64,000 bases of DNA from Alloalcanivorax xiamenensis (GCF_009846745.1 NZ_AQPF01000016.1:1-64000); one strand, 5' to 3'. Positions 1 through 8,560 are shown, numbered from the stretch's first letter. The notes: generated from the sequence alone by a model not told the origin. A program made the numbers and translations.

Positions 1-4
1 GGCG

Positions 5-33
5 TGTCGGCGTGCCGGCAAATGCCGTATAAT
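5..33 (+). promoter_or_regulatory. putative gltX promoter
   Basis: A perfect TATAAT -10 hexamer lies at 28-33, about 30 bases before the gltX start codon. The -35 region would fall at 5-10 (TGTCGG) and is weak. The site lies against the window edge, so the upstream context cannot be seen. Confidence 0.5.
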
Positions 34-61
34 GCCGCCTTTTTCCGGCCGTGGAGTTGTC

Positions 62-1552
62 ATGACCGTTCGTACCCGGGTAGCCCCGTCCCCCACTGGC
101 GATCCCCATGTGGGCACCGCTTACATTGCCTTGTTCAATCGTTGTTTCGCCCGTCAGCACGGTGGTCAGTTCATTCTCAGGATCGAGGATACCGACCAGG
201 TGCGCTCCACCGCGGAATCGGAGCAGGCGATCCTGGATTCCCTGCGCTGGCTGGGGCTGGATTGGGACGAAGGGCCGGACGTCGGCGGCCCTCACGCGCC
301 TTATCGTCAAAGTGAGCGCGGCGATATCTACCGTCAGTACGCCGAGCAATTGGTTCAGGCCGGCCACGCTTTCAAGTGTTACCGTAGCGCCGAGGAACTG
401 GACACGTTACGTGCCCGGATCAAGGAGAGCGGTGAAAACCGGGCATTGAAACCCCGTGATCTGGAGCTGGATCAGGCCGAGCAGACCCGCCGTGAAGCGG
501 AAGGGGCACCTTATGTGATCCGCATGCGGGTGCCGGAGGATGGGCGCTGTGCCATCGAGGACATGCTGCGCGGCACCGTGGAGCTGGATTGGGCCCTGGC
601 CGACGCGCAGGTCCTGCTGAAATCCGATGGCCTGCCCACCTATCATCTGGCCAATGTGGTGGATGACCATCTGATGGGCATCACTCATGTGCTGCGTGGT
701 GAGGAATGGCTGAACTCCGCGCCGAAGCACAAGCTGCTGTATGAGTATTTCGGCTGGGACATGCCGGCGCTGTGCCACATGCCGCTGCTGCGTAATCCGG
801 ACAAATCCAAACTCAGCAAGCGCAAGAACCCCACCAGTATCAATTTTTATCGCCGCATGGGTTTCCTGCCGGAAGCGCTGGTGAACTACCTCGGCCGCAT
901 GGGTTGGTCCATGCCCGACGAACGTGAGCGTTTCTCTTTGAGTGAGATGGAAGCGGCTTTCGACATCAACCGTGTGTCCCTGGGCGGACCGGTGTTCGAT
1001 GTGGAAAAGCTGAGCTGGCTCAACGGCCAGTGGCTGCGGGACCTGTCCGACGAACAGTTCCTGCAACAGCTGATGGGCTGGGCTTTCAATCGGGACTACG
1101 TGATGCAGGTGCTGCCGCATATCAAGCAGCGGGTGGAAACGCTGAGTGACGTGGTGGACAAGGCCGGCTTCTGTTTCTCCGGGATGCTCACCATCAGTGA
1201 ACAGGATTTCGAGCACAAGCAGTACAGCACCGAGGATATGAAGGAATGGCTGCAGTTCTTCCTCTGGTCCTGTGAGGCTCAGCGCAGTTGGAATCGGGAT
1301 AATCTGTTCGTCGATGCCAAGGCCCTGGCGGATGCCCTGGATGTGAAAATCCGTGATTTCCTGTTTCCGGTGTTCGTGGCCATCGCCGGCACCAGCGCCA
1401 GTTTCTCGGTGGTGGACAGCATGGCATTGCTGGGCGCCGATATCAGCCGGGCGCGATTGCGTCACGCGGTGGAGGTGCTGGGCGGGGTCTCCAAGAAGCA
1501 AACCAAGAAGCTGGAGAAGGCCTACGCCGCTTTGATTGGCCGGGCTGATTAA
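62..1552 (+). CDS. gltX: glutamyl-tRNA synthetase
   Basis: Class I aminoacyl-tRNA synthetase charging tRNA-Glu with glutamate in the cytoplasm. The 496-residue product starts MTVRTRVAPSPTG, the usual GltX opening. The HIGH-type signature is HVGT (about residues 16-19) and the KMSKS-type loop is KLSKRK (about 249-254), followed by the helical anticodon-binding C-terminal half. The ATG at 62 was chosen over an in-frame ATG at 32 because it restores the conserved N-terminus and has GGAG just upstream. Length fits bacterial GltX. It sits directly before a tRNA operon that includes tRNA-Glu, its own substrate. Confidence 0.97.
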   Translation: MTVRTRVAPSPTGDPHVGTAYIALFNRCFARQHGGQFILRIEDTDQVRSTAESEQAILDSLRWLGLDWDEGPDVGGPHAPYRQSERGDIYRQYAEQLVQAGHAFKCYRSAEELDTLRARIKESGENRALKPRDLELDQAEQTRREAEGAPYVIRMRVPEDGRCAIEDMLRGTVELDWALADAQVLLKSDGLPTYHLANVVDDHLMGITHVLRGEEWLNSAPKHKLLYEYFGWDMPALCHMPLLRNPDKSKLSKRKNPTSINFYRRMGFLPEALVNYLGRMGWSMPDERERFSLSEMEAAFDINRVSLGGPVFDVEKLSWLNGQWLRDLSDEQFLQQLMGWAFNRDYVMQVLPHIKQRVETLSDVVDKAGFCFSGMLTISEQDFEHKQYSTEDMKEWLQFFLWSCEAQRSWNRDNLFVDAKALADALDVKIRDFLFPVFVAIAGTSASFSVVDSMALLGADISRARLRHAVEVLGGVSKKQTKKLEKAYAALIGRAD

Positions 1553-1619
1553 GATTGCGGCAATTTGACCAAGGGATGAACAGACGGGGCAAAAACCGTG
1601 AAAAACCGCCGCTAAGTGC

Positions 1620-1647
1620 TTGACAGGATAGGGCCCCTGGGTAGAAT
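1620..1647 (+). promoter_or_regulatory. tRNA operon promoter
   Basis: A consensus -35 TTGACA (1620-1625) and a -10 TAGAAT (1642-1647) are separated by 16 bases. The first tRNA begins about 42 bases downstream, which leaves room for a short 5' leader. Confidence 0.75.
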
Positions 1648-1689
1648 ACGCCGCACCACACGGGACGCACATACCGGTGGTCACAATCT

Positions 1690-1765
<76 letters not shown>

Positions 1766-1770
1766 AATAC

Positions 1771-1846
1771 GTCCCCTTCGTCTAGTGGCCTAGGACACCG
1801 CCCTTTCACGGCGGTAACAGGGGTTCGACTCCCCTAGGGGACGCCA
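1771..1846 (+). tRNA. tRNA-Glu(TTC)
   Basis: A 76-base cloverleaf beginning GTCCCCTTCG and ending with encoded CCA. The anticodon stem CCGCC/GGCGG encloses CTTTCAC (anticodon TTC), and the T arm is AGGGG-TTCGACT-CCCCT. It lies five bases after tRNA-Ala and shares its promoter and the terminator at 1858-1883. Confidence 0.97.
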
Positions 1847-1857
1847 CTACAAAAAGA

Positions 1858-1883
1858 CCTCGCTCATTGAGCGGGGTTTTTTT
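1858..1883 (+). terminator. rho-independent terminator of the tRNA operon
   Basis: An eight-pair stem CCTCGCTC/GAGCGGGG (one G-U pair) with a three-base loop is followed by a run of seven T. It begins 12 bases after tRNA-Glu. Confidence 0.9.
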
Positions 1884-1956
1884 GTGGTTTATTTTTGAGA
1901 TCGAGGGAAGACGTTTTAAACAGAAAGACTGTCTTTCTCAGTGGAGCTCCGAAGGC

Positions 1957-2071
1957 GGGTTTTGCGGGTACCCCGAGGTGTCCATGACTGTGTGAGGCAG
2001 GACGCCGACCGCAAGCCCCCAGGGGTGGGTTCACGGCGGGGCATGGACACCTCGGGGTACCCGCAAAACCC
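1957..2071. repeat. 30-bp perfect inverted repeat with 55-nt structured loop (family 1)
   Basis: Arms 1957-1986 and 2042-2071 are perfect 30-base inverted repeats. The 55-base loop can form two small hairpins: GGC-AGGAC-GCC near 1995-2005, and one built on CCC/GGG with AGGGG at its tip near 2014-2032. It lies between the tRNA operon and the 3' end of dnaE2, a convergent gap. It has the same architecture as the elements at 2147-2260 and 58446-58553. Confidence 0.85.
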
Positions 2072-2146
2072 TCGGTCGCAGCCAAGCGAAGGGCTCGTTT
2101 TTCTTTTCACCGCCGTTGATTTGAGGCTGAGTGTTTCAGAGCTCGC

Positions 2147-2260
2147 GGAGCGTTGCCGGTCAGGGCGTTCCAGGACCGTGTTTGGCCAGGGATGGCCAAA
2201 CCCGAGCGCACATGGACGTGCTTGTAGCGTGTCCTGGAACGCCCTGACCGGCAACGCTCC
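2147..2260. repeat. 30-bp perfect inverted repeat with 54-nt two-hairpin loop (family 1)
   Basis: Arms 2147-2176 and 2231-2260 pair perfectly over 30 bases. The loop holds GTTTGGCC-AGGGAT-GGCCAAAC (2180-2201) and GCAC-ATGGAC-GTGC (2208-2221). The arm core GGTCAGGG...TTCCAGGAC and the flank GAGCTCTGAAAC recur in the element at 11930-11999, so these are members of one family. Located just before the dnaE2 3' end in a convergent gap. Confidence 0.87.
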
Positions 2261-2308
2261 CTCGCTGACTTGCTAATCCGCTGTATTTGTATCTGGTGGA
2301 TACCAGCC

Positions 2309-5300
2309 CTAGCGAAAATCCCGGGATTTGATATTCAATTCCAGTAAGGCGTCGCTGGCATCGATCAGTGCGCCGGCCATGAGGTGAACAACCCCCTCCG
2401 GACTGATTTCCAGAGTGCCTTTGACGATCACCAAAGGGCTGCGAAGCAGAGTTTTGCGGAACCGTTCCTGAATGGCATTCCAGATCACCACGTTGGTGTT
2501 GCCGGTCTCATCCTCCAGTGTCATGAACAGCGCGCCTTTGGCGGAGCCGGGTCTTTGCCGGTTGGTCACCAGCCCGGCGACCCGGATCAGTTGTCCCGGC
2601 CGGCCCCGCTTCAAGTCCCGTGCCCGGCGGCAGCCGCGAAAGCGGGGGAGATGGCGGACCAGGGCCATGGGATGCCGGCCCAGAGTCAGGCCCAGGTGAC
2701 GGTAATCCTGCAGCAGATCAGCGTGCTCCGAAGGGGCGTCGAGGTAGACTCCGTCATGATCCTTGCCGGCACCGCGCTCCGTTTCAAGTAATGGCCGCGG
2801 CGCTTCCAGTCCCTGGATTTCCCAATGGCCCTGGTGGCGGTGGCCGCTGAGTGCACGCAGTGCGTTACCAGCCACCAGGGCTTCCCGCTCCCGTTGATTG
2901 AGGCGGGCCCGCTGGCATAGATCCCGCACACTGCTGAAAGGGCGCTCGGCGCGGGCCCGCGCCAGGCGCTCGGCGGCTTCCGGATTGAATCCTTTCAACT
3001 GACGAAATCCCAGCCGCAAGGCCGGCTGCACCCCGAGTTTCTGTCTTTGTGTCTCTTCCAGAGTGTGGTCCCAGTGGCTGTGCCGTACGTCCAGGGGGCG
3101 CAGTTCGATGGCGTGGCGGCGCGCATCCTGGAGAATTTGCGAGGGGCTGTAAAAGCCCATCGGCAGACTGTTGAGCAGACCACAATAAAAGGCGCTGGTG
3201 TGATGACGTTTGAGCCAGGCGGACACGTACACCAGCAGGGCGAAACTGGCGGAGTGGGATTCCGGGAAACCGTAGCCGCCGAAGCCTTTCATTTGCTCGA
3301 ACAGACGCTGGGCGTAATCCTCGCTGTAGCCGTTGGCGCGCATACCCTGGATCACCTTGTCCTGGAACTGCATCAGCTCGCCGCTCTTGCCCCAGCGGGC
3401 CATGGCCCGGCGTAACCGGTCCGCCTCGCCGCCGGAAAATTTCGCCGCCACCATGACCAGTTGAATCACCTGCTCCTGAAAGATGGGGATACCCAGGGTA
3501 CGTTTCAGTACCGCTTCCACTTTCGGGTCCGGGTAATCCGGTTCTTCCAGGCCGTCGCGGCGGCGTAAATAGGGATGCACCATGTCGCCCTGAATCGGCC
3601 CCGGGCGGACGATGGCCACCTCGATCACCAGATCGTAGAACTTGCGGGGCCGCAGTCGCGGCAGCATGTTCATCTGCGCCCGGGATTCCACCTGGAACAC
3701 CCCCAGGCTGTTGCCTTTGCAGAGCATGTCGTAGGTGGCCGGGTCCTCGGTGGGAATGTCCTGCATGATCAACGGCCGGCCACGGTAGTGACTGATCAGG
3801 TCCAGGGTTTTGCGGATCGCGGTGAGCATGCCCAGGGCCAGCACGTCCACCTTCATCAGCCCGAGTGCTTCCAGGTCGTCCTTGTCCCACTGAATCACGG
3901 TGCGGTCGGCCATGGCGGCGTTTTCCACCGGCACCAGCGTGGGCACCGGGTCACGGGTAATGACAAAGCCGCCCACGTGCTGGGACAGATGCCGGGGAAA
4001 GCCGACCAGCTCAAACACCAGCGCCCGGTACTGCCGGCCCAGGGCGGTATCGCCCAGACCGACTTCGCGGAACCGCTCCTGCAGATCGGCGGGTTTGTCC
4101 CACCAGGCCAGGTTGGCGCTGAGCCGCTCGATGATCGACAGATCCACGCCCAGCGCCCGGCCCACGTCGCGGACCGCCGAGCGGGTGCGGTAATGGATCA
4201 CGGTAGCGGCGAGGGCGGCGCGGTCCCGGCCGTATTTGCGGTACAGGTACTGCATCACTTCTTCGCGGCGTTCGTGTTCGAAATCCACGTCGATGTCCGG
4301 CGGTTCCCGCCGTTCCTTGGAAATGAAGCGCTCGAACAGAAGTTGGCTGCGGTTGGGGTCCACTTCGGTGACGCCGAGGCAGTAACACACCGCGGAATTG
4401 GCGGCGGAACCACGCCCCTGGCAAAGAATGCCCTGGCCACGGGCGTAGGCGACGATGTCGTGGACGGTGAGAAAGTAATGGGCGTATTCCAGTTCGCGGA
4501 TCAGCGCCAGCTCCCGCTCCAGCAGGGTTCGTACGGAGGCGGGCACGCCTTTGGGATAACGCCGCGCGGCGCCTTGATGGGCGAGGGCGGCCAGATAATC
4601 GTCGGCGTTCTGCCCGGGCGGCACTACTTCCTCGGGATACTGGTAGCGGATTTCGTCCAGCTTGAACTCGCACTGATCGGCGATCCAGGCCGCCTCGCGA
4701 AGCAGGGTTTCCGGGTAAATATCGGCCAGGGTTTCCAACGGACGCAGATGCCGCTGATCATTCTGGAAGCGGCGGCGGCCCAACTCGTACACCGAGGTGT
4801 TCAGCCGCAGAGCGGTGAGCACGTCCTGCAGTCTTTGTCGCTCGGCGCGATGATAGTGCACATCGTTGGCGGCGCTCATGGCGAGCTCGAAGCGGTGCGC
4901 CAGATCCAGGCAATAGCGATAGTGCAGGGCGTCGTTGCGGTCCTGGAGCAGTTCACAGGCAAGCCAGAAACGATCGCCGAAATGAGCCTGGAGCAAGGTG
5001 GCATGATGGGGATCGCGGCCATCACCGGCGGGGAACCACAGACACAGGGCATGACGTTCCAGCCGCGTCAGATCCCGCCAGTGCAGTTGGTATTTTCCTT
5101 TTTCCGCCCGCCGGCGTCCCTGGGTGATCAAGGTGGATATCTCGCCATAGGCGCGGCGGTTCCGGGCCAGTAATACCAGATGCAAAGCGCCCTGATCGGT
5201 CTCCAGGCGGAAGGTGCTGCCAATGATCAGTTTCAGGGTGGTGCCGACGTCGTCACGCAGCGCCTGGTGCGCCCGCCAGGCCCGCACCACCCCGGCCAGA

Positions 5301-5443
5301 GAGGCGTCATCGGTAATCGCCAGAGCCCGGTAGCCCAGTTCGTGGGCACGTTGTACCAACTCCTCCGGTTGGCTGGCGCCGGTGAGAAAGCTGAAGGCGC
5401 TGGTGCAATGCAACTCGGCGAAAGGCGGGGGGCCCGGATTCAT
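2309..5443 (-). CDS. dnaE2: error-prone DNA polymerase DnaE2 (ImuC)
   Basis: Alpha-subunit-like C-family polymerase that extends past lesions together with ImuA and ImuB in SOS mutagenesis. The product is 1044 residues. An N-terminal PHP domain begins FAELHCTSAFSFLTGAS; the polymerase core carries the catalytic PDIDVDF motif, then helix-hairpin-helix and a C-terminal OB fold (GQLIRVAGLVTNRQ). It is shorter than replicative DnaE, as expected for DnaE2. The ATG at 5443 is preferred over the one at 5476 because AAGGAG sits six bases before it. Unusually, dnaE2 is not adjacent to imuAB: a divergent AhpD-like gene lies between. No LexA box of the CTGT-N8-ACAG type is visible upstream. Confidence 0.95.
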   Translation of the reverse strand: MNPGPPPFAELHCTSAFSFLTGASQPEELVQRAHELGYRALAITDDASLAGVVRAWRAHQALRDDVGTTLKLIIGSTFRLETDQGALHLVLLARNRRAYGEISTLITQGRRRAEKGKYQLHWRDLTRLERHALCLWFPAGDGRDPHHATLLQAHFGDRFWLACELLQDRNDALHYRYCLDLAHRFELAMSAANDVHYHRAERQRLQDVLTALRLNTSVYELGRRRFQNDQRHLRPLETLADIYPETLLREAAWIADQCEFKLDEIRYQYPEEVVPPGQNADDYLAALAHQGAARRYPKGVPASVRTLLERELALIRELEYAHYFLTVHDIVAYARGQGILCQGRGSAANSAVCYCLGVTEVDPNRSQLLFERFISKERREPPDIDVDFEHERREEVMQYLYRKYGRDRAALAATVIHYRTRSAVRDVGRALGVDLSIIERLSANLAWWDKPADLQERFREVGLGDTALGRQYRALVFELVGFPRHLSQHVGGFVITRDPVPTLVPVENAAMADRTVIQWDKDDLEALGLMKVDVLALGMLTAIRKTLDLISHYRGRPLIMQDIPTEDPATYDMLCKGNSLGVFQVESRAQMNMLPRLRPRKFYDLVIEVAIVRPGPIQGDMVHPYLRRRDGLEEPDYPDPKVEAVLKRTLGIPIFQEQVIQLVMVAAKFSGGEADRLRRAMARWGKSGELMQFQDKVIQGMRANGYSEDYAQRLFEQMKGFGGYGFPESHSASFALLVYVSAWLKRHHTSAFYCGLLNSLPMGFYSPSQILQDARRHAIELRPLDVRHSHWDHTLEETQRQKLGVQPALRLGFRQLKGFNPEAAERLARARAERPFSSVRDLCQRARLNQREREALVAGNALRALSGHRHQGHWEIQGLEAPRPLLETERGAGKDHDGVYLDAPSEHADLLQDYRHLGLTLGRHPMALVRHLPRFRGCRRARDLKRGRPGQLIRVAGLVTNRQRPGSAKGALFMTLEDETGNTNVVIWNAIQERFRKTLLRSPLVIVKGTLEISPEGVVHLMAGALIDASDALLELNIKSRDFR

Positions 5444-5499
5444 ACGCGGCTCCTTGATCCCCTCTGGGGCCGCCATTGAAGGATGGACATCAACCTGAC

Positions 5500-5511
5500 G
5501 TTAACGTTAAC
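5500..5511. promoter_or_regulatory. palindrome in the divergent dnaE2 / AhpD-like promoter region
   Basis: GTTAACGTTAAC is a perfect 12-base palindrome, 57 bases upstream of dnaE2 and 39 bases upstream of the divergent AhpD-like gene. Its position suits an operator. The cognate regulator is unknown. Confidence 0.45.
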
Positions 5512-5550
5512 TGGAGAGCCTGTTTCATTCGTTTGCCTTGGGATATCACC

Positions 5551-6132
5551 ATGACTCTGAATAACAAACGCTTTCCCTCGCCGGAAAGTCTGGACAACCT
5601 GCCCGAAGACATCCGCGAGGTGATTCTCGGCGTGCAGGAAAAAGCCGGCTTCGTGCCCAATGTGTTTCTCATGCTGGCCCGCCGCCCGGCGGAATTCCGG
5701 GCCTTTTTCGCTTATCACGATGCCCTCATGGAGCGCGAATCCGACACCCTGAGCAAAGCGGAAAAAGAAATGATCGTGGTCGCCACCAGCGCCCGCAATC
5801 ACTGCCTGTACTGCGTGGTGGCCCATGGCGCTCTGTTGCGGATTTACAGCAAGAATCCACTGGTGGCGGATCAGGTGGCGATCAACCACCGCACCGCGCC
5901 GATCAGCGAGCGTCATCGGGTGATGCTGGACTTCGCGTTCCATCTGGCCCTGGAACAGGGGGAGATGAACGACGACTGGGAGGCCCGCTTGGCGGAGGTG
6001 GGCTTCACCACCGAGGACATGTGGGATATTGGCGCCATCGCCGCCTTCTTCGGTATGTCCAATCGCATGGTCAATCTCACCGGAACGCCGCCCAACGAGG
6101 AGTTCTACCTGATGGGGCGGGTGCCACGTTGA
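5551..6132 (+). CDS. peroxidase-related AhpD/carboxymuconolactone decarboxylase-family protein
   Basis: A 193-residue protein of the AhpD-like fold. The redox motif CLYCVVAHGA (CxxC followed by His) in the middle is the signature of uncharacterised alkylhydroperoxidase-related enzymes, which probably reduce organic peroxides through a cysteine pair. The N-terminal segment PEDIREVILGVQEKAGFVPNV is typical of this subfamily. The start is placed at ATG 5551; an upstream in-frame extension to 5476 would overlap the dnaE2 promoter and has no conserved content. It is transcribed divergently from dnaE2 and separates it from imuAB. Substrate and reductant are not evident. Confidence 0.85.
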   Translation: MTLNNKRFPSPESLDNLPEDIREVILGVQEKAGFVPNVFLMLARRPAEFRAFFAYHDALMERESDTLSKAEKEMIVVATSARNHCLYCVVAHGALLRIYSKNPLVADQVAINHRTAPISERHRVMLDFAFHLALEQGEMNDDWEARLAEVGFTTEDMWDIGAIAAFFGMSNRMVNLTGTPPNEEFYLMGRVPR

Positions 6133-6140
6133 CGGAAAAC

Positions 6141-6286
6141 GCTGGCACGCAAACACGCTGACACGCAACACGCGGAAACCGCCGTCAGCCAAAGAATGTC
6201 CCCCTTTCCGTTGGCCGGACGGGAAGGCTTTCCCAATTGTCCGCGGGGTTGGCAAGGATGGCGTGTAAGCGTGTTGCGTGCCGGCG
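6141..6286. repeat. CACGC-array inverted repeat (family 3), copy A
   Basis: The left arm contains four CACGC units spaced by 2-3 bases (6146-6173). The right arm contains the reverse complement, four GCGTG units (6261-6286). About 85 bases separate the arms. It lies between the AhpD-like gene and the 3' end of imuB. Confidence 0.75.
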
Positions 6287-6355
6287 TGGGCGCGCGGCGG
6301 CCAGACGATAGCTTCCGGGATAACCGTATAAGCTGGCGGAAGGCCCCTGGCCTTA

Positions 6356-7780
6356 TTAGAAGAAACCATGCAGCCACCACTGCTGCCGGGCATCCTGGAA
6401 CAGCCAGCAGCATTCGCCCTGGGGGTGGTGCGCCAGCCGGTAATGGCGGGGCATCGTTCCCCGCCAGGGCTGGCTGAAACGTTCCTGTTGCGGAAACAGT
6501 CGCAGGCGCTGCCCCCGCCATACCGGCACGCCGTTGTCCTGGTGCAGTCTCAGTGGGGATTCCAGTAACCACAGAGGACGGTCCTGATCCGCCTGATCGC
6601 TTTCATGCTCTCGTGGTGTCGCGCCGAACGGTGGCTGACGGCATTCGCTGTATTCCGGCAAGTGATCGTCGGCCAGGGCCGGGCGATAAAGCGCCAGCCC
6701 CGGAGTGTCCACCAGCTTTTCCAGCAGGCCGTTCAGCGGAGCGCGGGCTCCGGGCTCCGGAAACAGGGCGGCAAGGCCGGGGTTCAATGGCCGTGGCCGG
6801 CTGGTATCCAAACCCAGTCCCAGCACCGCGCCGTCCAGAGGCTGGTGCTCCAGGCGCCGCAGGCTCAGATCGAGCCAACCGGCGGCGTCATGGGCCGGCC
6901 AGGCCCGGCGCACCAGCAGGGTGTGCCGTTCGCGATTGTCCAGACGCAAATGCCAGCGTATCGCCAGCACCTGCTCCTGATAGCGCCTCAGGTGTTGCTC
7001 CATCTGCTCAAGCAGCGCCGCCATGGGGATTTTGAGCAGGGCCTGATCATTTATCGGATCATCGAATTGCTGTTGTTCCCGGAATGGTGCCGGGGCGGGA
7101 ATCGTCCGGCGCACGTCCGCTTTCTCTCCAAGCAGGCGTTGCAACCAATCCAGAAAGGAAGCGCCGAATCGTTTGCCGAGCGCGGCCCGCGGCAGTGCGA
7201 ACAGGTCGCCGAGGGTATGAAAGCCAGGGGCCTTCAGACGTTCCTTGACGGCGTCTTCCAGAGCCAGGGAGTCGATCGGCAGGGCCGCCAGCCAGGCCTG
7301 GAAGCGACTGCGCTCCGGCATCTGCTCAAGGTTGGGCGGTTCGGTGAGATGCCAGGCCGCCAGCGGCGTGGGACCAAGGCCCAGATGGCTGGTTAGCGGG
7401 CAGTGCAGGCGGTATTGGTCCACTCGTGACAGCAGTCCACTGAAACCGCCGAACAGACTCAGGCAGCCCCCGACTTCCAGCAGCAGGGTATGGGGAGGCG
7501 CAAGGCAGACCTGTGGCGTCATGGCCAGCAGATGACGGGCTTCCCGTTGCAAGGCCTGTTCCTCCTGCCGGGGGGCGGCTTGTTGCACCTGGAGGCCGTC
7601 GCATAAAGCGCGCGCCGTGCCCAGGCGCTGCCCTATGTTCACGCCGGCGCCACGGGCGGCGGCATTGGCCAGGGTGATCCGCTGCTGTCGCACCAGCACA
7701 CGGGGCTCGGGGCTGGGGCCATCCACGGCTTCCAGAGCCAGCAAGGGAAAATGCAGGGCCAGCCACAAGGGGGGATTCAT
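6356..7780 (-). CDS. imuB: ImuB, catalytically inactive Y-family polymerase-like mutasome protein
   Basis: A 474-residue DinB/UmuC-like protein that bridges DnaE2 and the beta clamp during SOS mutagenesis. The N-terminal MNPPLWLALHFPLLALEAV and the little-finger-like second half match ImuB, which in known members lacks the Y-family catalytic acidic residues. The ATG at 7780 overlaps the imuA stop in an ATGA, indicating translational coupling. It is co-transcribed with imuA under the LexA box at 8539-8560. Its partner dnaE2 lies downstream in the same orientation but beyond an opposite-strand gene and a repeat. Confidence 0.93.
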   Translation of the reverse strand: MNPPLWLALHFPLLALEAVDGPSPEPRVLVRQQRITLANAAARGAGVNIGQRLGTARALCDGLQVQQAAPRQEEQALQREARHLLAMTPQVCLAPPHTLLLEVGGCLSLFGGFSGLLSRVDQYRLHCPLTSHLGLGPTPLAAWHLTEPPNLEQMPERSRFQAWLAALPIDSLALEDAVKERLKAPGFHTLGDLFALPRAALGKRFGASFLDWLQRLLGEKADVRRTIPAPAPFREQQQFDDPINDQALLKIPMAALLEQMEQHLRRYQEQVLAIRWHLRLDNRERHTLLVRRAWPAHDAAGWLDLSLRRLEHQPLDGAVLGLGLDTSRPRPLNPGLAALFPEPGARAPLNGLLEKLVDTPGLALYRPALADDHLPEYSECRQPPFGATPREHESDQADQDRPLWLLESPLRLHQDNGVPVWRGQRLRLFPQQERFSQPWRGTMPRHYRLAHHPQGECCWLFQDARQQWWLHGFF

Positions 7781-8538
7781 GGACGGAGCTCCGATGTTGG
7801 CGCCGGCAGTGCCAGCGGAGAGGGCGTCGTCGTGGTCTCCGGGCGGCGGGTCCGGGCCGCCATGGTGGCGCAGGGCGGTGGGGGGTGGCGCAGGTGCTCG
7901 GGCAGCACCATCAACCGGCATTGCTGACCGTGGCGGCCACCGGGCTGCTTGCCAACGGTGACGCTCAGTTCGCCGGGCTGATCGACGTCCAGCAGCAGAC
8001 GCAGGGGCGCCGGGCTGGGCTGTTTCGAGGCCCGTCGCGGGCGCACCAGCAGAAACAGACAACGGCCCTGCTGCGCGGCCATGTGCAGGCGGCGCAGAGT
8101 CCCGGTGGGCAGGGTGCCTCCCGGTGCCCACAACACCAGACTGTCCAGAGTATCGCTGGAGGCGGCTTCCAGACAGGCACGCAACAGCGTGGAGCGTTCC
8201 CGGGCTTGTAGCACCAGGATGTGCTCCAGCGGCAACCCGGCCCGCTTCAAGGCGGTGGCGGAAGGCCGGGCCGGGGGGTTGGCGATAATGCGGGCGCCGT
8301 CCTCTCGGCGACGCAACAGGGGCAACAGCAAATGCAGTAATGACGGACAGGGCAGTGGACAGAGCAGTTCCACCAGCCCCTGGTTGGGCCAGCCACCTTG
8401 CCAGAGCAGGCGGTCCAGGGCCGGGAAACCGGTGTGCCGGCGTTCTTCGCGGGCCGCTCCCCGGCTGGAGCCTTGCCAGGTGTCCTGGCGGCGAAGCAGT
8501 TGTTGCAGGGCGTCCGCATTCATGAGGTAAGCATCCAT
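7777..8538 (-). CDS. imuA: ImuA, SulA/RecA-like mutasome protein
   Basis: A 253-residue RecA-related protein, first gene of the imuAB operon. The family supports error-prone translesion synthesis with ImuB and DnaE2. Visible features are the conserved start region (LLRRQDTW..., FPALDRLLWQGGWPNQGLVELL) and a degenerate RecA core (LHLLLPLLRR..., LVLWAPGGTLP). The ATG at 8538 has AAGGA at good spacing, and that sequence lies inside the LexA box. A second in-frame ATG at 8523 is possible. The C-terminus overlaps the imuB start by four bases. Confidence 0.9.
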   Translation of the reverse strand: MDAYLMNADALQQLLRRQDTWQGSSRGAAREERRHTGFPALDRLLWQGGWPNQGLVELLCPLPCPSLLHLLLPLLRRREDGARIIANPPARPSATALKRAGLPLEHILVLQARERSTLLRACLEAASSDTLDSLVLWAPGGTLPTGTLRRLHMAAQQGRCLFLLVRPRRASKQPSPAPLRLLLDVDQPGELSVTVGKQPGGRHGQQCRLMVLPEHLRHPPPPCATMAARTRRPETTTTPSPLALPAPTSELRP

Positions 8539-8560
8539 ATACTGTCCTTGTGTACAGTAT
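8539..8560 (-). promoter_or_regulatory. LexA (SOS) box of imuAB
   Basis: CTGT-N8-ACAG at 8542-8557 matches the gammaproteobacterial LexA consensus and is extended by symmetric ATA/TAT flanks to 22 bases. Upstream on the minus strand a TTGACC -35 lies 17 bases before TACTGT, so the box overlaps the presumptive -10 and also contains the imuA Shine-Dalgarno AAGGA. Repressor binding would directly occlude RNA polymerase. Confidence 0.9.

Noticed and set aside
407..1684. Long open frame of about 425 codons antisense to gltX
   Set aside because: Fully overlaps gltX and a tRNA promoter region; composition of the product (His/Gln/Gly-rich) is typical of antisense of a high-GC gene.
3575..5173. Long open frame of about 530 codons antisense to dnaE2
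   Set aside because: dnaE2 is intact and conserved across the region; the antisense product has no domain and the usual shadow composition.
6141..6286. CRISPR array or plasmid-type iterons for the CACGC repeats
   Set aside because: Units are 5 bases with 2-3 base spacers, arranged as inverted arms, and scattered at six gaps; no spacers, cas genes, rep gene or DnaA cluster.
2309..8560. ImuA-ImuB-DnaE2 as an undescribed system
   Set aside because: This is the known SOS mutasome; only the split arrangement is unusual.
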